Shown here: positions 23,026 through 33,990 of the stretch, one piece after another
Layout: every line of letters starts with the position of its first letter
Numbering within the stretch: position 1 is the first letter of the stretch
NCBI RefSeq assembly: GCF_026210795.1
Contig: NC_089440.1
Span: 558,001-622,000 of the forward strand
Direction: 5' to 3'
DNA from: Rhizophagus irregularis
Lineage: Eukaryota; Glomeromycota; Glomeromycetes; Glomerales; Glomeraceae
DNA: 64,000 nt
The notes under the pieces: generated by a model
The model's input: only the letters and a program-made list of their open reading frames with translations
Database searches by the model: none
What the model was told of the DNA's origin: nothing
Translations under genes and position numbers: made by a program

Positions 23026-23121
23026 GCCCAGTGCAGGAATTGAACCCGCGTTTCCACGATTCACCTTTGAAAACTTATATTTAATAAGTTGTGGCGTTCT
23101 AACCAACTAAACTAACCGGGC
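23026..23121 (-). tRNA. tRNA-like Pol III gene, copy 1 of 4, isotype unclear
   Basis: The minus strand folds as GCCCGGT (acceptor), D arm, T arm GCGGG-TTCAATT-CCTGC and ACTGGGC. It has an A box (TAGTTTAGTTGG), a B box (GGTTCAATTCC) and a T4 terminator just downstream. At 96 nt it is about 24 nt longer than a standard tRNA, as expected of an intron after position 37. The AACTTAT...ATAAGTT hairpin would fill that space. The anticodon arm is abnormal: a CCAC/GTGG stem, A-C mismatch at 31-39 and C instead of T at 33 by strict counting. Strict counting gives anticodon TTA; a one-base slip gives TAT (Ile). Confidence 0.6.
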
Positions 23122-23220
23122 AATTATTTTGTTTAACACCCCATTTTATTATTGATATACAGAAAAATAAACATAATTTTAATCTTTATTATATATAAAA
23201 AAAGTGTATACAAAAAGAGA

Positions 23221-23316
23221 GCCCAGTGCAGGAATTGAACCCGCGTTTCCACGATTCACCTTTGAAAATTTATATTTAATAAGTTGTGGCGTTCTAACCA
23301 ACTAAACTAACCGGGC
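23221..23316 (-). tRNA. tRNA-like Pol III gene, copy 2 of 4
   Basis: Almost identical to copy 1 (AAATTT for AAACTT in the insert), 195 bp downstream in the array. A and B boxes are unchanged, and a T5 terminator follows on the minus strand. Confidence 0.6.
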
Positions 23317-23439
23317 GATTAGTTTGTTTAACACCTCATTTTATTATTGATATACAAAAAAATAAACACAAAATTGGTTATCATTTCATAATTTTAATCT
23401 TTTTATATATATAAAAAAAAAAGAGTATGCAAAAAGAGA

Positions 23440-23535
23440 GCCCAGTGCAGGAATTGAACCCGCGTTTCCACGATTCACCTTTGAAAATTTATATTTAATA
23501 AGTTGTGGCGTTCTAACCAACTGAACTAACCGGGC
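23440..23535 (-). tRNA. tRNA-like Pol III gene, copy 3 of 4
   Basis: Differs from copy 2 mainly by a D-stem change, GTTT to GTTC, which makes position 13 pair as C-G instead of T-G. Pol III boxes and T-run terminator are intact. Confidence 0.6.
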
Positions 23536-23655
23536 GATTAGTTTGTTTAACACCTCATTTTATTATTGATATACAGAAAAATAAACACAAAATTGGATAC
23601 CATTTCATAATTTTAATCTTTTTTATATATAAAAAAAAGAGTATGCAAAAAGAGA

Positions 23656-23752
23656 GCCCAGTGCAGGAATTGAACCCGCGTTTTCACGATTCACCTTTGA
23701 AAATTTATATTTTAATAAGTTGTGGCGTTCTAACCAACTGAACTAACTGGGC
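23656..23752 (-). tRNA. tRNA-like Pol III gene, copy 4 of 4
   Basis: 97 nt, with one extra base in the insert. The acceptor 5' strand is GCCCAGT, giving seven perfect pairs with ACTGGGC where the other copies have a G-T pair. It also has the C13 change and a TTTT terminator. Confidence 0.6.
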
Positions 23753-24226
23753 AATTAATTTATTCAACACCTTATTTTATTAATTATATAGAGAAAAATA
23801 AACCGCATATGATGCAATGTTAATAACTTTACGCATCTGATGACCTGATATGAGCGAAACTACTGCAGGAACATACATGATAAAAAAGTTATTATTACTT
23901 CAGAATCCAGATAGATGCAATCTTAATTATATAATATGACTCGTGAATATGATTCTTCTATAAATGATCATTTGCACCGCTCCTTTCTTACTGATTTAGT
24001 ATATACTGAGCAAGAAAATGTTACTATTACATAGAGTATATCGATTATTAGAACATGTGACAAATTATTACTCATGATATGTTCTGGGATTTCAAAAAAA
24101 AATTATTAGATCAATGATCTTCGTGCTTTACTGCATCTGCGGCCAAACTTTGCACAAACTGTTACATCATATAATTGGGTTGATGGCGTAATTTAAGAAA
24201 CTCAAATTTTTTCTCAACCTATAATA
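23753..24226. other. intergenic DNA
   Basis: Nothing recognisable. AT-rich, without open frames or transposon ends. Confidence 0.35.
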
Positions 24227-24252
24227 CTAGCCAGGCGTTGCCCCGGTTTACT
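24227..24252 (-). mobile_element. possible Helitron 3' terminus
   Basis: On the minus strand the sequence reads CCGGGGCAACGCCTGG-CTAG followed by T. That is a short GC-rich hairpin followed by CTAG at an A/T junction, as at Helitron 3' ends. The 5' end was not located, so only the terminus is claimed. Confidence 0.35.
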
Positions 24253-24324
24253 ATAATATTTTAGTGTTAATTTGTTAAAACAATATAGTTTGTTATAATA
24301 TAAAAGATTAAATTCTCGATTTTT

Positions 24325-24392
24325 CACGTGATCAGCGTATTGTGTCACCTCTTCTGCGGGGGATCACCTTATCCACCACGTGATGGCACGTG
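24325..24392. promoter_or_regulatory. cluster of three CACGTGAT sites
   Basis: CACGTGAT occurs at 24325, 24377 and 24387, about 360-425 bp upstream of the ATG of the kinase gene at 24749. CACGTG is the core of bHLH sites (Cbf1/USF type). Binding here is inferred only. The motif also occurs in transposons of this window, so it may belong to an element. Confidence 0.35.
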
Positions 24393-24748
24393 ATCGCGAC
24401 ACATGGACACATGGTTCATTGATTTATAAGGCGTAAATTTTGTGTGAAAGTTTGTGGAATATATGTATATATTTTTTGAACAATCAAATACGATGATAAA
24501 TATTCTTATTTTTAGCTCTAATGTTTGCATATAAAGTGAATTTATACTATTTCTAGTGATTAATCGAACAACGAAAATTCTAATAAAGAATTCTATTTAT
24601 TCTATTTATTCCTTTCATAAGAAAATATTGTCAAATCACCTAAATCCTATCGGAGTATAAGACCGTTTACGTATGCTTATAAGCTTATAAAAAATACTTC
24701 CTTTTTTTTCAATTGGAATATTTCTTTTCCAAATTTTAAAATTTCATT

Positions 24749-26926
24749 ATGGCCAACATTCGTTATGAATTAATTTTTAGTACATTAAATAAATCAAAAT
24801 CATTAATAGATTTAAATATTCACAATAATTTAGAAAAGAAATATGAATACATAAAACAAATTATCCTTAATGATGAAGAAATTCTTACGAAAGATGAAAA
24901 GTTAGAAGCAATAAAATTATTAAGTAATACATTTGACAAAGATAAAATTCTTTATAATGAAGGAACAAAAAGAATTTGTGAAAATTGTCAAAAAGAATGT
25001 TTGGCCATATCATATTGTGAATATTGTATTAGAAATTATTTAAAAGAAAATTTTTCAAATTGGACTTCCGAAAATGTAGGTATTGATAATTTGATACGAA
25101 AATGTCAAATGGAATCATATGTTCCTAATAGGATAATAGAATGGATTCCATATAATAGTTTACAAAATACTAAATATTTAACTGAAGGTGGTTACTCCAA
25201 AATTTATACGGCGGACTGGATTGATGGAGAATATTTTCAATGGAATAATCAAGAACGAAAATTAAAAAGATTTGGAAAGCAAGAAGTAATACTTAAAAGA
25301 TTGGAAAATGGTGAAAGCACTAACAGAAATTGGTTTGATGAGGTAAGAATTTTAACTTGATCAAGGGTGTTTATAAGAGTATAGGAGGTTTTACAGTACT
25401 CGTTCATAGTACCCCAAGAAAAATTTAACTACGCATAAATATTTTTCGTGTAACATCATCAGATTCGCACGCCGCTTTTTTTAAAAAAGAGTAAACTTTT
25501 TTTTTAAGCGACCTTAAAGTACTACTAGGAAAAGGATTCATTTAGGAAAATGATTTTTTTTAATAAAGAATGTTGTGAAACATTTTTTTATTTGTAATTT
25601 CCCTTTCCCAAACTTAAATAAAATGGTTAATCACAATCCGCTTAATTAACAAAGAATTTTAACCTCTTAAATTTTTATAACTTTGTACTAGAGTTTGGAA
25701 CCGGTTCTATTTTCGAAAACCGAATTTAAAACGGGTGCAACCGGTTTAATCTGTTTCAAACCGGTTTCGCGATTGAAACCGAATAACCGATTAATTCTGG
25801 CCAGAATTAAATGTGACAAATGACAAAAGTTCGGAGTCGGAAAATGTTTAAGATAATTATAATCTTATATTAATTTTATATTTGTAGGTTAAATCTCATC
25901 TAACTTTAAGCAACAAATGGTCCGGCGTAGTAAAATGTTACGGTTTAACAAAAGATCCATCCGATGGAAATTATATGCTCGTAATACAACAAATGAATAT
26001 GGATTTAAGAGAATATTTACAACAAAATCGTAACCTTACATGGAAAGAAAAAATTGATATTATTTTTTATATAATTAATGCACTTTCTCAAATTCATAAT
26101 GAGAATGCAATTCATAGAGATTTACATTCTGGAAATATATTATTTTCCCAACTTAATCAAGAATTTTATATCAGTGATCTTGGATTTTGTGGACCAGCCG
26201 ACAAAAAATTAGATAATATATACGGGAATCTATCTTATGTAGCTCCAGAAGTTATTTTTAAAAAAGAAACCAATTTCGCATCTGATATTTATAGTATTGC
26301 AATTTTAATGTGGGAAATTTCGTCCGGGCAATCACCTTTTATTAATTACGCTCGTGATTACTATTTAGCAACGGAAATAATGAATGGGATGAGACCGAAA
26401 ATAATGTCAAGTACACCTCTAGAATATAAAAAATTAATGGAGCAATGTTGGCACGCTGATCCAACAAAAAGACCTGATATCAATAGTCTTCATAATAAAA
26501 TTTTTGAAATAAGAAAATTATATTATCAAAATAATCAATACGAAAATAATAAGCAACATCAAACATGTAACGATAATATAGTTACAAGTAGTAATTATAC
26601 AAGCGCTACTAGTATTTATTCATCAGATAACAATTCTAGTAAATTCGGAAATTTACTTGAAATAAGAACTGTTACCGAAGGTAAGATATCAGTCTGTATA
26701 TTATTTTTAATTTATACTTTTTGATACTAAATTTTAATTAAACATTCTTTATATTATTTAGCTCATCGTAGTCAGGATAATTTTAGCATTCCGAACAGTA
26801 AGTAATTAATTTATAAATGAGTATATTAACTATAAATGAAACATAATTTATCTAATTCAAATAATTTTATCTTGTTTAGAAATTGAAGATATCGGGAATA
26901 ATTCACTATCTAGTAAAAATAATTAA
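24749..26926 (+). CDS. TKL-like protein kinase, 489 aa
   Basis: Four exons, 24749-25342, 25888-26680, 26762-26797 and 26880-26926, join to 1470 nt with GT-AG introns and stop TAA at 26924. The N-terminal part has a C-x2-C...C-x2-C cluster (CENCQKEC at 77-84, CEYC at 90-93), then NFSNWTSEN. The kinase domain shows a Gly loop TEGGYSKIY (145-153), Lys183 in VILKRLE and HRDLHSGNI with Asp about 276. DLG replaces DFG at about 295. VAPEVI, DIYSIAILMWEISSG and DPTKRPD follow. The C-terminus is a Ser/Asn-rich tail. It belongs to the kinase family strongly expanded in Rhizophagus. Substrate is unknown. Unlike the related locus at 18064-20156 it has no lesion, so it is probably functional. Confidence 0.88.
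25688..25810. mobile_element. possible MITE fragment in kinase intron 1
   Basis: This part of the 545-nt first intron has repeated GGAACCGGTTC, CAACCGGTTTAA and AAACCGGTTTCG words like the subterminal arrays of the hAT MITE at 5468. It ends with the 20-bp palindrome TTAATTCTGGCCAGAATTAA. No matching terminal repeats or duplication were found. Confidence 0.4.
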
Positions 26927-28572
26927 GGATGACATATATCATATAGTTCCAGCACCACTACAAGAAAGATTTCATAGAAAAAATCAAAAAAACATTGTAT
27001 ATGGCACGTTCATCATGTATTATAATTTTCAAATTTAAACCATTTTATTAGAAATTAAATGAATGGGGTTTGTTAACCTTTTCTTTATGTTTTGTCCTTT
27101 AGGAAGATGTGTTATTTGAAAAATGAAAGCTTATTTAGTTTAAAAATTTCGTGCTGTATAACATAAAAAATATATTTTGACAAATGTTCTTTGCGTTTTC
27201 TAACAATTTTCTAACAATTTTCACTTTCTTTAGTTTCTATTGAACAAAGTTGGAGAGTTTAGTTTCTACGATTTTTGTTTTCATTTTTTTTGCGTACATA
27301 TCGCTTCTCAACTTTTTTTCCCATCTTTCAATAGGAGAAAATAGGAAAGCAAATAGAAGATAAAGCTGGAAAAAATAAGAAGCTTAATAAATAAATTATC
27401 TCGCGTCGGCACTACGAAGTTCTATACTGGCCTGCCGGCTATCTACTATTGGAATTTTGGAATTTTCAATTTTTTCGAGTGTTACTGATTTATTGCCATA
27501 CAAAATGATCGTTCTGTATTTCTTATATATTTTATGTCTTATTATTTGTTTTGAGTCATCAGTTCTTGTCTTTAATCTTAATAATGAAAATAAAAATAAA
27601 ATGTCTTATTATTTTTCTGTTGTTATAATTATTATAGAAATTATATTTTATTATTTCTTTATATTATATTACTATTAGTCTATTATTTAGCTATTTTATT
27701 GATTATCAAACATTTTATATAAATATCTTTTGTATTTATTCATGTAAGAGGTCAAGTTCTTGTATAATTAATTATAATATTGAATTTAATAAAGTAAAAC
27801 CTTTAACATGAAAATTAAACTTCTTGTTGTTAAATATGAATAAAAGTGCTTTACTACTTCACTATAAAATATATGTTAAGCGCGTGAATTAAATGTTATG
27901 CATCGATAAAATTAGTAATAACTGTGTCACCAATGTGGCTTTGTAAGAGTTACATTAACTATTTTTCTTGAATATGCTTATTTATTTTTAGAAAAATGCA
28001 AGTTACAATTCAATATTTGTTCATTTTAATTAATGTAACATGTGGCGCGGTCAGGCTCAGCAGAAAGTTTGTCGAGTCACTGTATATGTTTTTTCATTTA
28101 TAACCCGATTTGGAACATTAACAGAATAAATTGTTTAATGAAATATGTTTTGTCACCTGATTCAATTTATATAAGTGTGACTTATCTGACTAATGTGAGA
28201 AAAAAAGTAAACCGTATTTATACTTTTTTTTTAAATTTTTTTTTACAAATTAGATCTTCTATGAGGGAAACCAAAACTTTCTTATATATACATATATCTA
28301 CATCTTGTGATTAATGCTGGATTATATATATACAGCTTGTCAGCTTGATTTGGAAATATGACGAGGTTATATTTGGAATGGACTTACACAAAATCTTTAA
28401 GAACTGAACACTTTGACAATTTGTTTACTTTCTAAGAAAATAAACATTTAAGTTCACGTTCAATCACAATTTTAATTTTAATAAAATTAAAAATTATATT
28501 TTTTTCAATTAAATCTTTCATGAATCTAAGCAATTTAGTTAATCTGATAATGAAAAAAAAAATAAATTTTGT
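26927..28572. other. intergenic DNA
   Basis: No gene could be supported. Short open frames have no recognisable composition or domain. A TTTCTAACAATTTTCTAACAATTTTC direct duplication lies near 27198 (stated in words: CTAACAATTTT twice). Confidence 0.4.
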
Positions 28573-28580
28573 ATCCTTAC

Positions 28581-28942
28581 TAGGGATGGCAACGGTCGGT
28601 CATGGTCGGTCATCGGTCGGTCATAACCGGTCAAGAACCTTTGACCGACCGACCGACCGTTTGACCGACCATTTGACCGACTGGTTAACCGATCCTGAAA
28701 ACGTTTGCGAAACGTAATTTAATTGAAATACTTAATAAAAAACGTTTTCGCAACGTTTTCTATTAAAATAATTAAAAAAACGTTTGTGAAACATTTTTTT
28801 TATTAAATTACGTTTTGCAAACGTTTTCAGGATCGGTTAAACGGTCGGTCAAACGGTCGGTCAGAGGTCTTTGACCGACCGATATCGGTTACGGTCATGA
28901 CCGGTCATAACCGGTTAATGACCGTGACCGTTGCCATCCCTA
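28581..28942. mobile_element. hAT MITE, GGTCGGTCA family, intact
   Basis: The ends are TAGGGATGGCAACGGTCGGT and its inverted copy ending CGTTGCCATCCCTA. They are flanked by a perfect 8-bp duplication, ATCCTTAC (28573-28580 and 28943-28950). Both arms are arrays of GGTCGGTCA/TGACCGACC. The centre is itself palindromic (AAACGTTTGCGAAACG versus ACGTTTTGCAAACGTTTT), so nearly the whole 362 bp could fold into one hairpin. Related to the decayed copy at 8123. Confidence 0.92.
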
Positions 28943-28950
28943 ATCCTTAC

Positions 28951-31247
28951 AAGAAAGAAATTCTTGACTTAGATAATTTTAAAATTATAATCATATTACT
29001 GCCTATTTCAGTTAGTTACAAATTATAGAATTAATCAATAAAATTTTTTTCCCCAGAAATCTTGTGCCATATTGCTCGTCCTTATTTATAAATGGTCTTT
29101 TATTTTTATAAATATAATTTGTACCACATTAATATCAACAATTTTGGTAGTTACCTCAGTCATAAGAAAAATACAAATCTAAGGAACTATCATGTCAAAG
29201 TAATTACCGCAGCTGATCGATCAAGGAAAAGGAATTTTTTTTTTTACTATTTTGTATGTATAATTAGAAAAAAAAATGATTTTTTTTACGTAAAATTTGA
29301 TGATAATAAGCGAATTTCTAATCAAGCTGCAACAAATACAATTTCAAAATGAAACTATAAGGAAATAATTTTAAACTTTTTAATTTTTTTTTTTATTAAA
29401 AAAATAAAGTATTGTAACAATTAATTTTTATAAAGATGTAAGCTAAAAGTTGTATAATAAATTCATAGAGAATATAGTATTTGTGTATTATAATATGTTC
29501 TTATTATTGGGAATTTTTTTTAAGGTAATTACAAATTTATCTATCCTATGTACTGATATTTATGCACTGTCACGTTTAGCTATTTATTGTGTAACATTGG
29601 TAGTTAAAACATGTGATCCCTTTGATGCTGCGGTCGATCTAAAGAAGCAAGGCCCTTAAAATATTTTTGAGAGAATTTAATAAAAACATAAAATATTTTT
29701 AATCATTTTCCTTCAGTAAGTTTTATAATTACATACAATTACAACATTTCTGTAGTATACACTTTCAAAGGTTCATAAATTAAAAATATTAAAAATATTA
29801 GAAATTAATTCTTCCATATTTTCAAATAATAAAAGATTTTGAAATGGTTGCTTATCATTATTTGAGATAAATTAAAAATTAATATAAATATAAAAAGATT
29901 TTAATGTGATTTGAATTCAATAATAAAACTCTTAATCTTATTCGTAAAATTATCAGTATTTCCATTGGTCAGAAAATCATTATTATTAATTATCTATTTT
30001 TTTTTATTTTTATTTTTGTATTTTAATTTAGTAATTTTAAATTTTAAAATTTTAAAAAAAGAATATATATGTGATAATTTTTGATTATTAAGCAAAAGAA
30101 TACTTATTAAAATAACAATACCATAAAATTCTATAAAAATTATGATACTGCAAACCTAAATATTCTTACTATATTATAATATTGGGAAATATTAAGAAAG
30201 TAAAAAAAGTAAAATATATATAGATTAACTAAATATACCTAATAAAAATAATCTGAAACATAATCTTGGGACAACTCCTGGTAAATAGTTAACATCATTG
30301 TAAGAAGTTTGACGATAAAAAATGTGCTAGAGACGGCACAACAGAAGCTTATAATGAAAATTTGATTAGAGTCTATAATGTAATGGTAGGACGGTCATGT
30401 TGAAACATCTTGAAGAATAATTTTCTTCTTGTTTATAGATTTTATCAGAAGGCAAATTAGGAATTAGGTTTGAATCCATATCTAATGATATCTTTTAGTT
30501 TCTAGTTATAAAGTATTGATATTTATTAAAACTCCCTATTTTTATTAATACTGCTATTAGGAGTATTAACAAATTATTGCATAAGCTACAAAGATGTTTT
30601 TTAAAGTTTAAACTTTCTATTAAAAACAAATTATACTAACAGAAATTGCATGTGAAATCTTACAAGTTATGACCATGATAAAGAGAAATAAAACTCATAA
30701 TAATTAGTTATGACGTAAAAGGTTTTTGATTTGAGATGATTTAACAAATTTATAAGCCCGATAGGATACAAACCTAATCAGATTGTATGTTCATGTTCTT
30801 TTTTTTTTAGAATACATTTTTTATAATTTATTAATAATGCCTACCATTTTATCTCTCCTCCTGAAGAATTTACTAGATTGCTGGTGTTACTTTAAGATGA
30901 TTACTATAAACAAAATTTTATTGGAAAGAAGGTATTCTGTTTATGGTCATGAGTAGATATTCTCTTTAAAAATGCAACATAGCTTATATAGTTATATCCA
31001 TCATTAGGTATAAAGGAAAGAATTATTAATCCTTAAAAAAGAAAAGTTTAGTCAAAGATAATGACATATATTTTACTAAAATAGAAATTATTGAGTAACA
31101 ACTTTTCATATTGAGTTCAAAATTACATATACTTCATCACATTGCATCAAAATTACGCCTATGATGAAGATTACAATATAAAAGCTTAAATTAACTTATT
31201 TTGATTTTTCATTTTACATGTCTTACATTTCATTAAAAACAAATAAA
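28951..31247. other. AT-rich intergenic stretch
   Basis: No gene, RNA or transposon end could be supported. Very AT-rich with long A/T runs, especially 29960-30060. Confidence 0.4.
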
Positions 31248-31346
31248 ATGCCTCATCAACTTACTTATGATTGTCTCGTTGATATATTTGAATATTTATA
31301 TGATGATGAAAATACCTTATATTGGGTCAAAATTAGTAAAATATAA
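31248..31346 (+). pseudogene. F-box protein N-terminal fragment
   Basis: ATG at 31248 gives a 32-residue frame, LTYDCLVDIFEYLYDDENTLYW, stopping at 31346. This is the start of the F-box typical of Rhizophagus F-box/LRR proteins, where DCL-x-x-IFEYL is followed by SCLLVNRLWC. The expected continuation is absent, so it is a truncated relic. Confidence 0.6.
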
Positions 31347-31382
31347 TATAAAAAAAAGCAGTTTTGGTGTTTCGTTTACTAT

Positions 31383-31777
31383 GTAATACATTTGTTTAAA
31401 AAATATCATCAAAAGAAGTATAATTTATTGATGTCAATCATTATAAAAAATGACAGTTTGCTAGTAATTTTTTAGATCCATTGCTATAACTATATCTTTT
31501 AAGAATAATAATGAGTTAATAGTTTCTTGATCATTAAAGGATGTTAGTTTCAGTTTCTCATGATGTATTTTCTAGTGTAACATATATATTGAGGAATTAA
31601 TAATTGTTGTAAAATATTTTCATATTAAAACATAAATTCATATAAAATATGGATCATTTTAATTCTGACCAAATTTACAGTTTTATCAGAATTAATGAAG
31701 TCATGAATAATAGTTAATCGGCCATAATTATTATTCATTTTAATATAATATTTCGCAAATTTCAATAAAATAGGCTT
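31383..31777. repeat. dispersed repeat, copy 1
   Basis: About 390 bp, by eye roughly 85% identical and in the same orientation as 46471-46837. Shared landmarks are ATTTATTGATGTCAA, GCTAGTAATTTTTTA and AATTCTGACCAAATTTA. No terminal repeat was identified. Confidence 0.75.
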
Positions 31778-31956
31778 AAATGTACTAGTTTCTTTAAGGG
31801 TTGTTTTTTTCTTTTGTTTAATAATAAAAAATTATTACAAGTATATTCTCTTTTATACAAAAAAAACAGCTATTTTAGGAGTGGTGTCTTAGTATTTAGT
31901 ATTTATAGACATAAATAGATTTCTGAAGTGCAGAAGAGAACATAAAACTAATTCAT

Positions 31957-32347
31957 CCCTATAAAAAAAAAAATTCTTTAAAATGTACTTAAAATATACT
32001 TATGTATTTTTTTAAAATATACTTAAAATATACTTATATATTTTAAAATATACCTAAAATATACTTAACATTTTAAAATATACTTAAAATATACTTAAAA
32101 TTGCAATTTTAAGTATATTTAAAGTATAAAATTTTGCACTTAAATTATACTTAAATTATATTTAAATTGCAATTAAGTATATTTTAAATGTAATTTAAGT
32201 ATAAAATTTTATACTTTAAATATACTTAAAATTGCAATTTTAAGTATATTATAAGTACATTTAAAAATTTTAAGTACATTTTAGATATATTTTAAAATAT
32301 ATAAGTACATTTTAAGTATATTTTAAAGAAATTTTTTTTCATAGGGG
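31957..32347. mobile_element. AT-rich foldback element with CCCTA...TAGGG ends
   Basis: The left end is CCCTATAAAAAAAAAAATTC and the right end is GAAATTTTTTTTCATAGGGG. They are flanked by CAT on both sides (31954-31956 and 32348-32350) if one extra G is allowed at the right end. The whole interior is built from AAAATATACTTAAAATATACTT-like units (given here in words as 11-mers), in one direction at left and the inverse at right. The element is thus close to one 391-bp palindrome. Confidence 0.65.
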
Positions 32348-32404
32348 CATATTTGATAAAAATTGTCTATCTGCTAGTTTCGAATTTACTTACTTCAAAC
32401 TCAC

Positions 32405-32423
32405 TTCTCTCTCTCTCTCTCTC
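32405..32423. repeat. (CT)n microsatellite
   Basis: About nine CT units in a row, just right of the foldback element. Confidence 0.9.
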
Positions 32424-32510
32424 ATAAAGTAAGTATAAAAAGAAATCGACTAAACACATTTTGGTTTCCTAAGGAGTTGTATATCAACAACAATTTCTTA
32501 TTTGGTGCCA

Positions 32511-33026
32511 TATGAAATGCAAGAAAATTATTAATCAAATCTTTCAGGTAATATTATACTTTTAAAAGAAAATCTTCCGAAGTTTATATGATAAAATCTA
32601 ATTATGGGATAAATCTACGAAGGGTTCTTTCCATAACTATTATTTTTCTCTTATTCTTCTTTTTAATTAATCTTGTTGAATAAAAGGAAACACCATTTAA
32701 TCAAATTGTCCCATATATCAATTTCGTCCAATGATAAATCATCTCGTTTTAAAAGTAATTCTAATAAAGGTACCTCTAAATTAATAAATTTATCAGATTT
32801 AAATAATATGGTCCAGACAATAATCCATAAATCTTTAAAAATCTCATGTTTATAGATTGTTTCAAAAATTTCTACAGCATATTGTTGTAAAAGTTTATGT
32901 ATATATCGTAAAATATTTGATAATGCTTACCACCCGTAGGCCGTAGATAATGACGCCATAACCTTCGCCAGTTTCAAGTAAATTTTCTAAATCGTTAATA
33001 ACTTCTTGAGAATATCCGAAAGACAT
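32511..33026 (-). pseudogene. BTB-BACK-TLDc relic
   Basis: ATG at 33026 gives MSFGYSQEVINDLENLLETGEGYGVIIYG, read in pieces, the normal start of this family, but the rest of the BTB half is gone. BACK pieces follow on the same strand: KFINLEVPLLELLLKRDDL at about 32735-32800, DEIDIWDNLIKW just after it, and RFIPLIR at about 32610. TLDc is absent. Resembles the intact gene at 34293 most closely. Confidence 0.75.
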
Positions 33027-33699
33027 TTTCCTTGCAATAATACAATAATAAGAGTAAATTATAAAATAATAAACAAAAATAACCGGGAATAACAGGTATA
33101 AATACAAATCGGTACACTCTTATATAAAAAAAATATTTGGCGAATCAGCCGAATCACGTGCATATTCAAGAGTTCAAAAAAGTATATCACGTGATTATCA
33201 ATTTTTCAAAAATCCAAAAGTAGGGCAAATTTATCCTAACCACAATAAATAATTGTAATTCACACGATCCATACCAAAATCAATTATCTAAAAGCTAACT
33301 TACCCGTAAAATGTCCTACATTCCTTACAAATTTAGTCCTGACCTAAGCCTGATTTAAGAATTTTTAGGTTGAGTGAATAATACATGAAAAAGAAATTAA
33401 AAAATATATATATTGACATTAATTATTGCCATAAAGAGCATAATTAAGTTTCATTATTATATTGTAGGTATATAAATTGTTCACTTTGAAAAGTATTTGC
33501 GATTATAATACAAATAATATGACTATACAATCATTAGATAAAATGGAAAGATCAAATACAATGTCATTGCTTTCCATACCAGAAAAGCCACAACTCATCA
33601 TTTATCTGAATTAGCCATTATATTATTGTCGGTACTATCCCTTAAATAAATGACTGGTTTTCACTATATATTTCCCACATCAATAACATTGAAAATTTC
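33027..33699. other. intergenic DNA
   Basis: Upstream flank of the relic, with an ATCACGTGAT site near 33186. Nothing else recognised. Confidence 0.35.
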
Positions 33700-33990
33700 T
33701 TACTAATTTGTTTAATGATATATTTGAATATTTAACATATTTGTTGCGAAATTGCAGTTAGGATTTTATGGAGAAATACTTGGAGCTTTTTTTATAAACC
33801 ACGTAAATGTTCACTACTTTAATTGCTTGTCTTGGAATCAGAAGAAATTTTGCAATAAAAATGAGATATTATTCCAGTTTCAACTAAGAGACCTCCATTT
33901 TTAATTATGCATCATTTATCAAATTTAACTCGTTTTATGAAATTAGAGAAATAATTGCTCATATTCCTAGGTATTGGTATTAAAAATTAA
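33700..33990 (+). pseudogene. F-box protein relic
   Basis: The plus strand shows CLNDIFEYLT near 33708 and EIAVRILWRNTWSF near 33755-33800. A degraded YKPRKCSLL follows. The order matches the F-box start of Rhizophagus F-box/LRR proteins (DCLNDIFEYL, then WCEIAVRILWRN). Frames are broken. Confidence 0.5.

Larger units (their letters stand above)
23026..23752 (-). repeat. tandem array of four tRNA-like units
   Basis: Starts are spaced 195, 219 and 216 bp apart. The spacers are also conserved (TTTTATTATTGATATACAGAAAAATAAACA and similar, here cut by line breaks), so the whole unit, not just the tRNA, was duplicated in tandem. Confidence 0.85.

Noticed and set aside
23221-23316. CRISPR-like array in the 23 kb region
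   Set aside because: The units are 96 nt with Pol III boxes and long variable spacers in a eukaryotic context; tRNA-like genes explain them.
28042-28314. 90-codon plus-strand frame
   Set aside because: It starts at a non-ATG codon, has no recognisable domain and lies in AT-rich intergenic DNA.
29450-29659. 69-codon plus-strand frame ending VVKTCDPFDAAVDLKKQGP
   Set aside because: No family recognised, no splice context, single short frame; not enough to call a gene.
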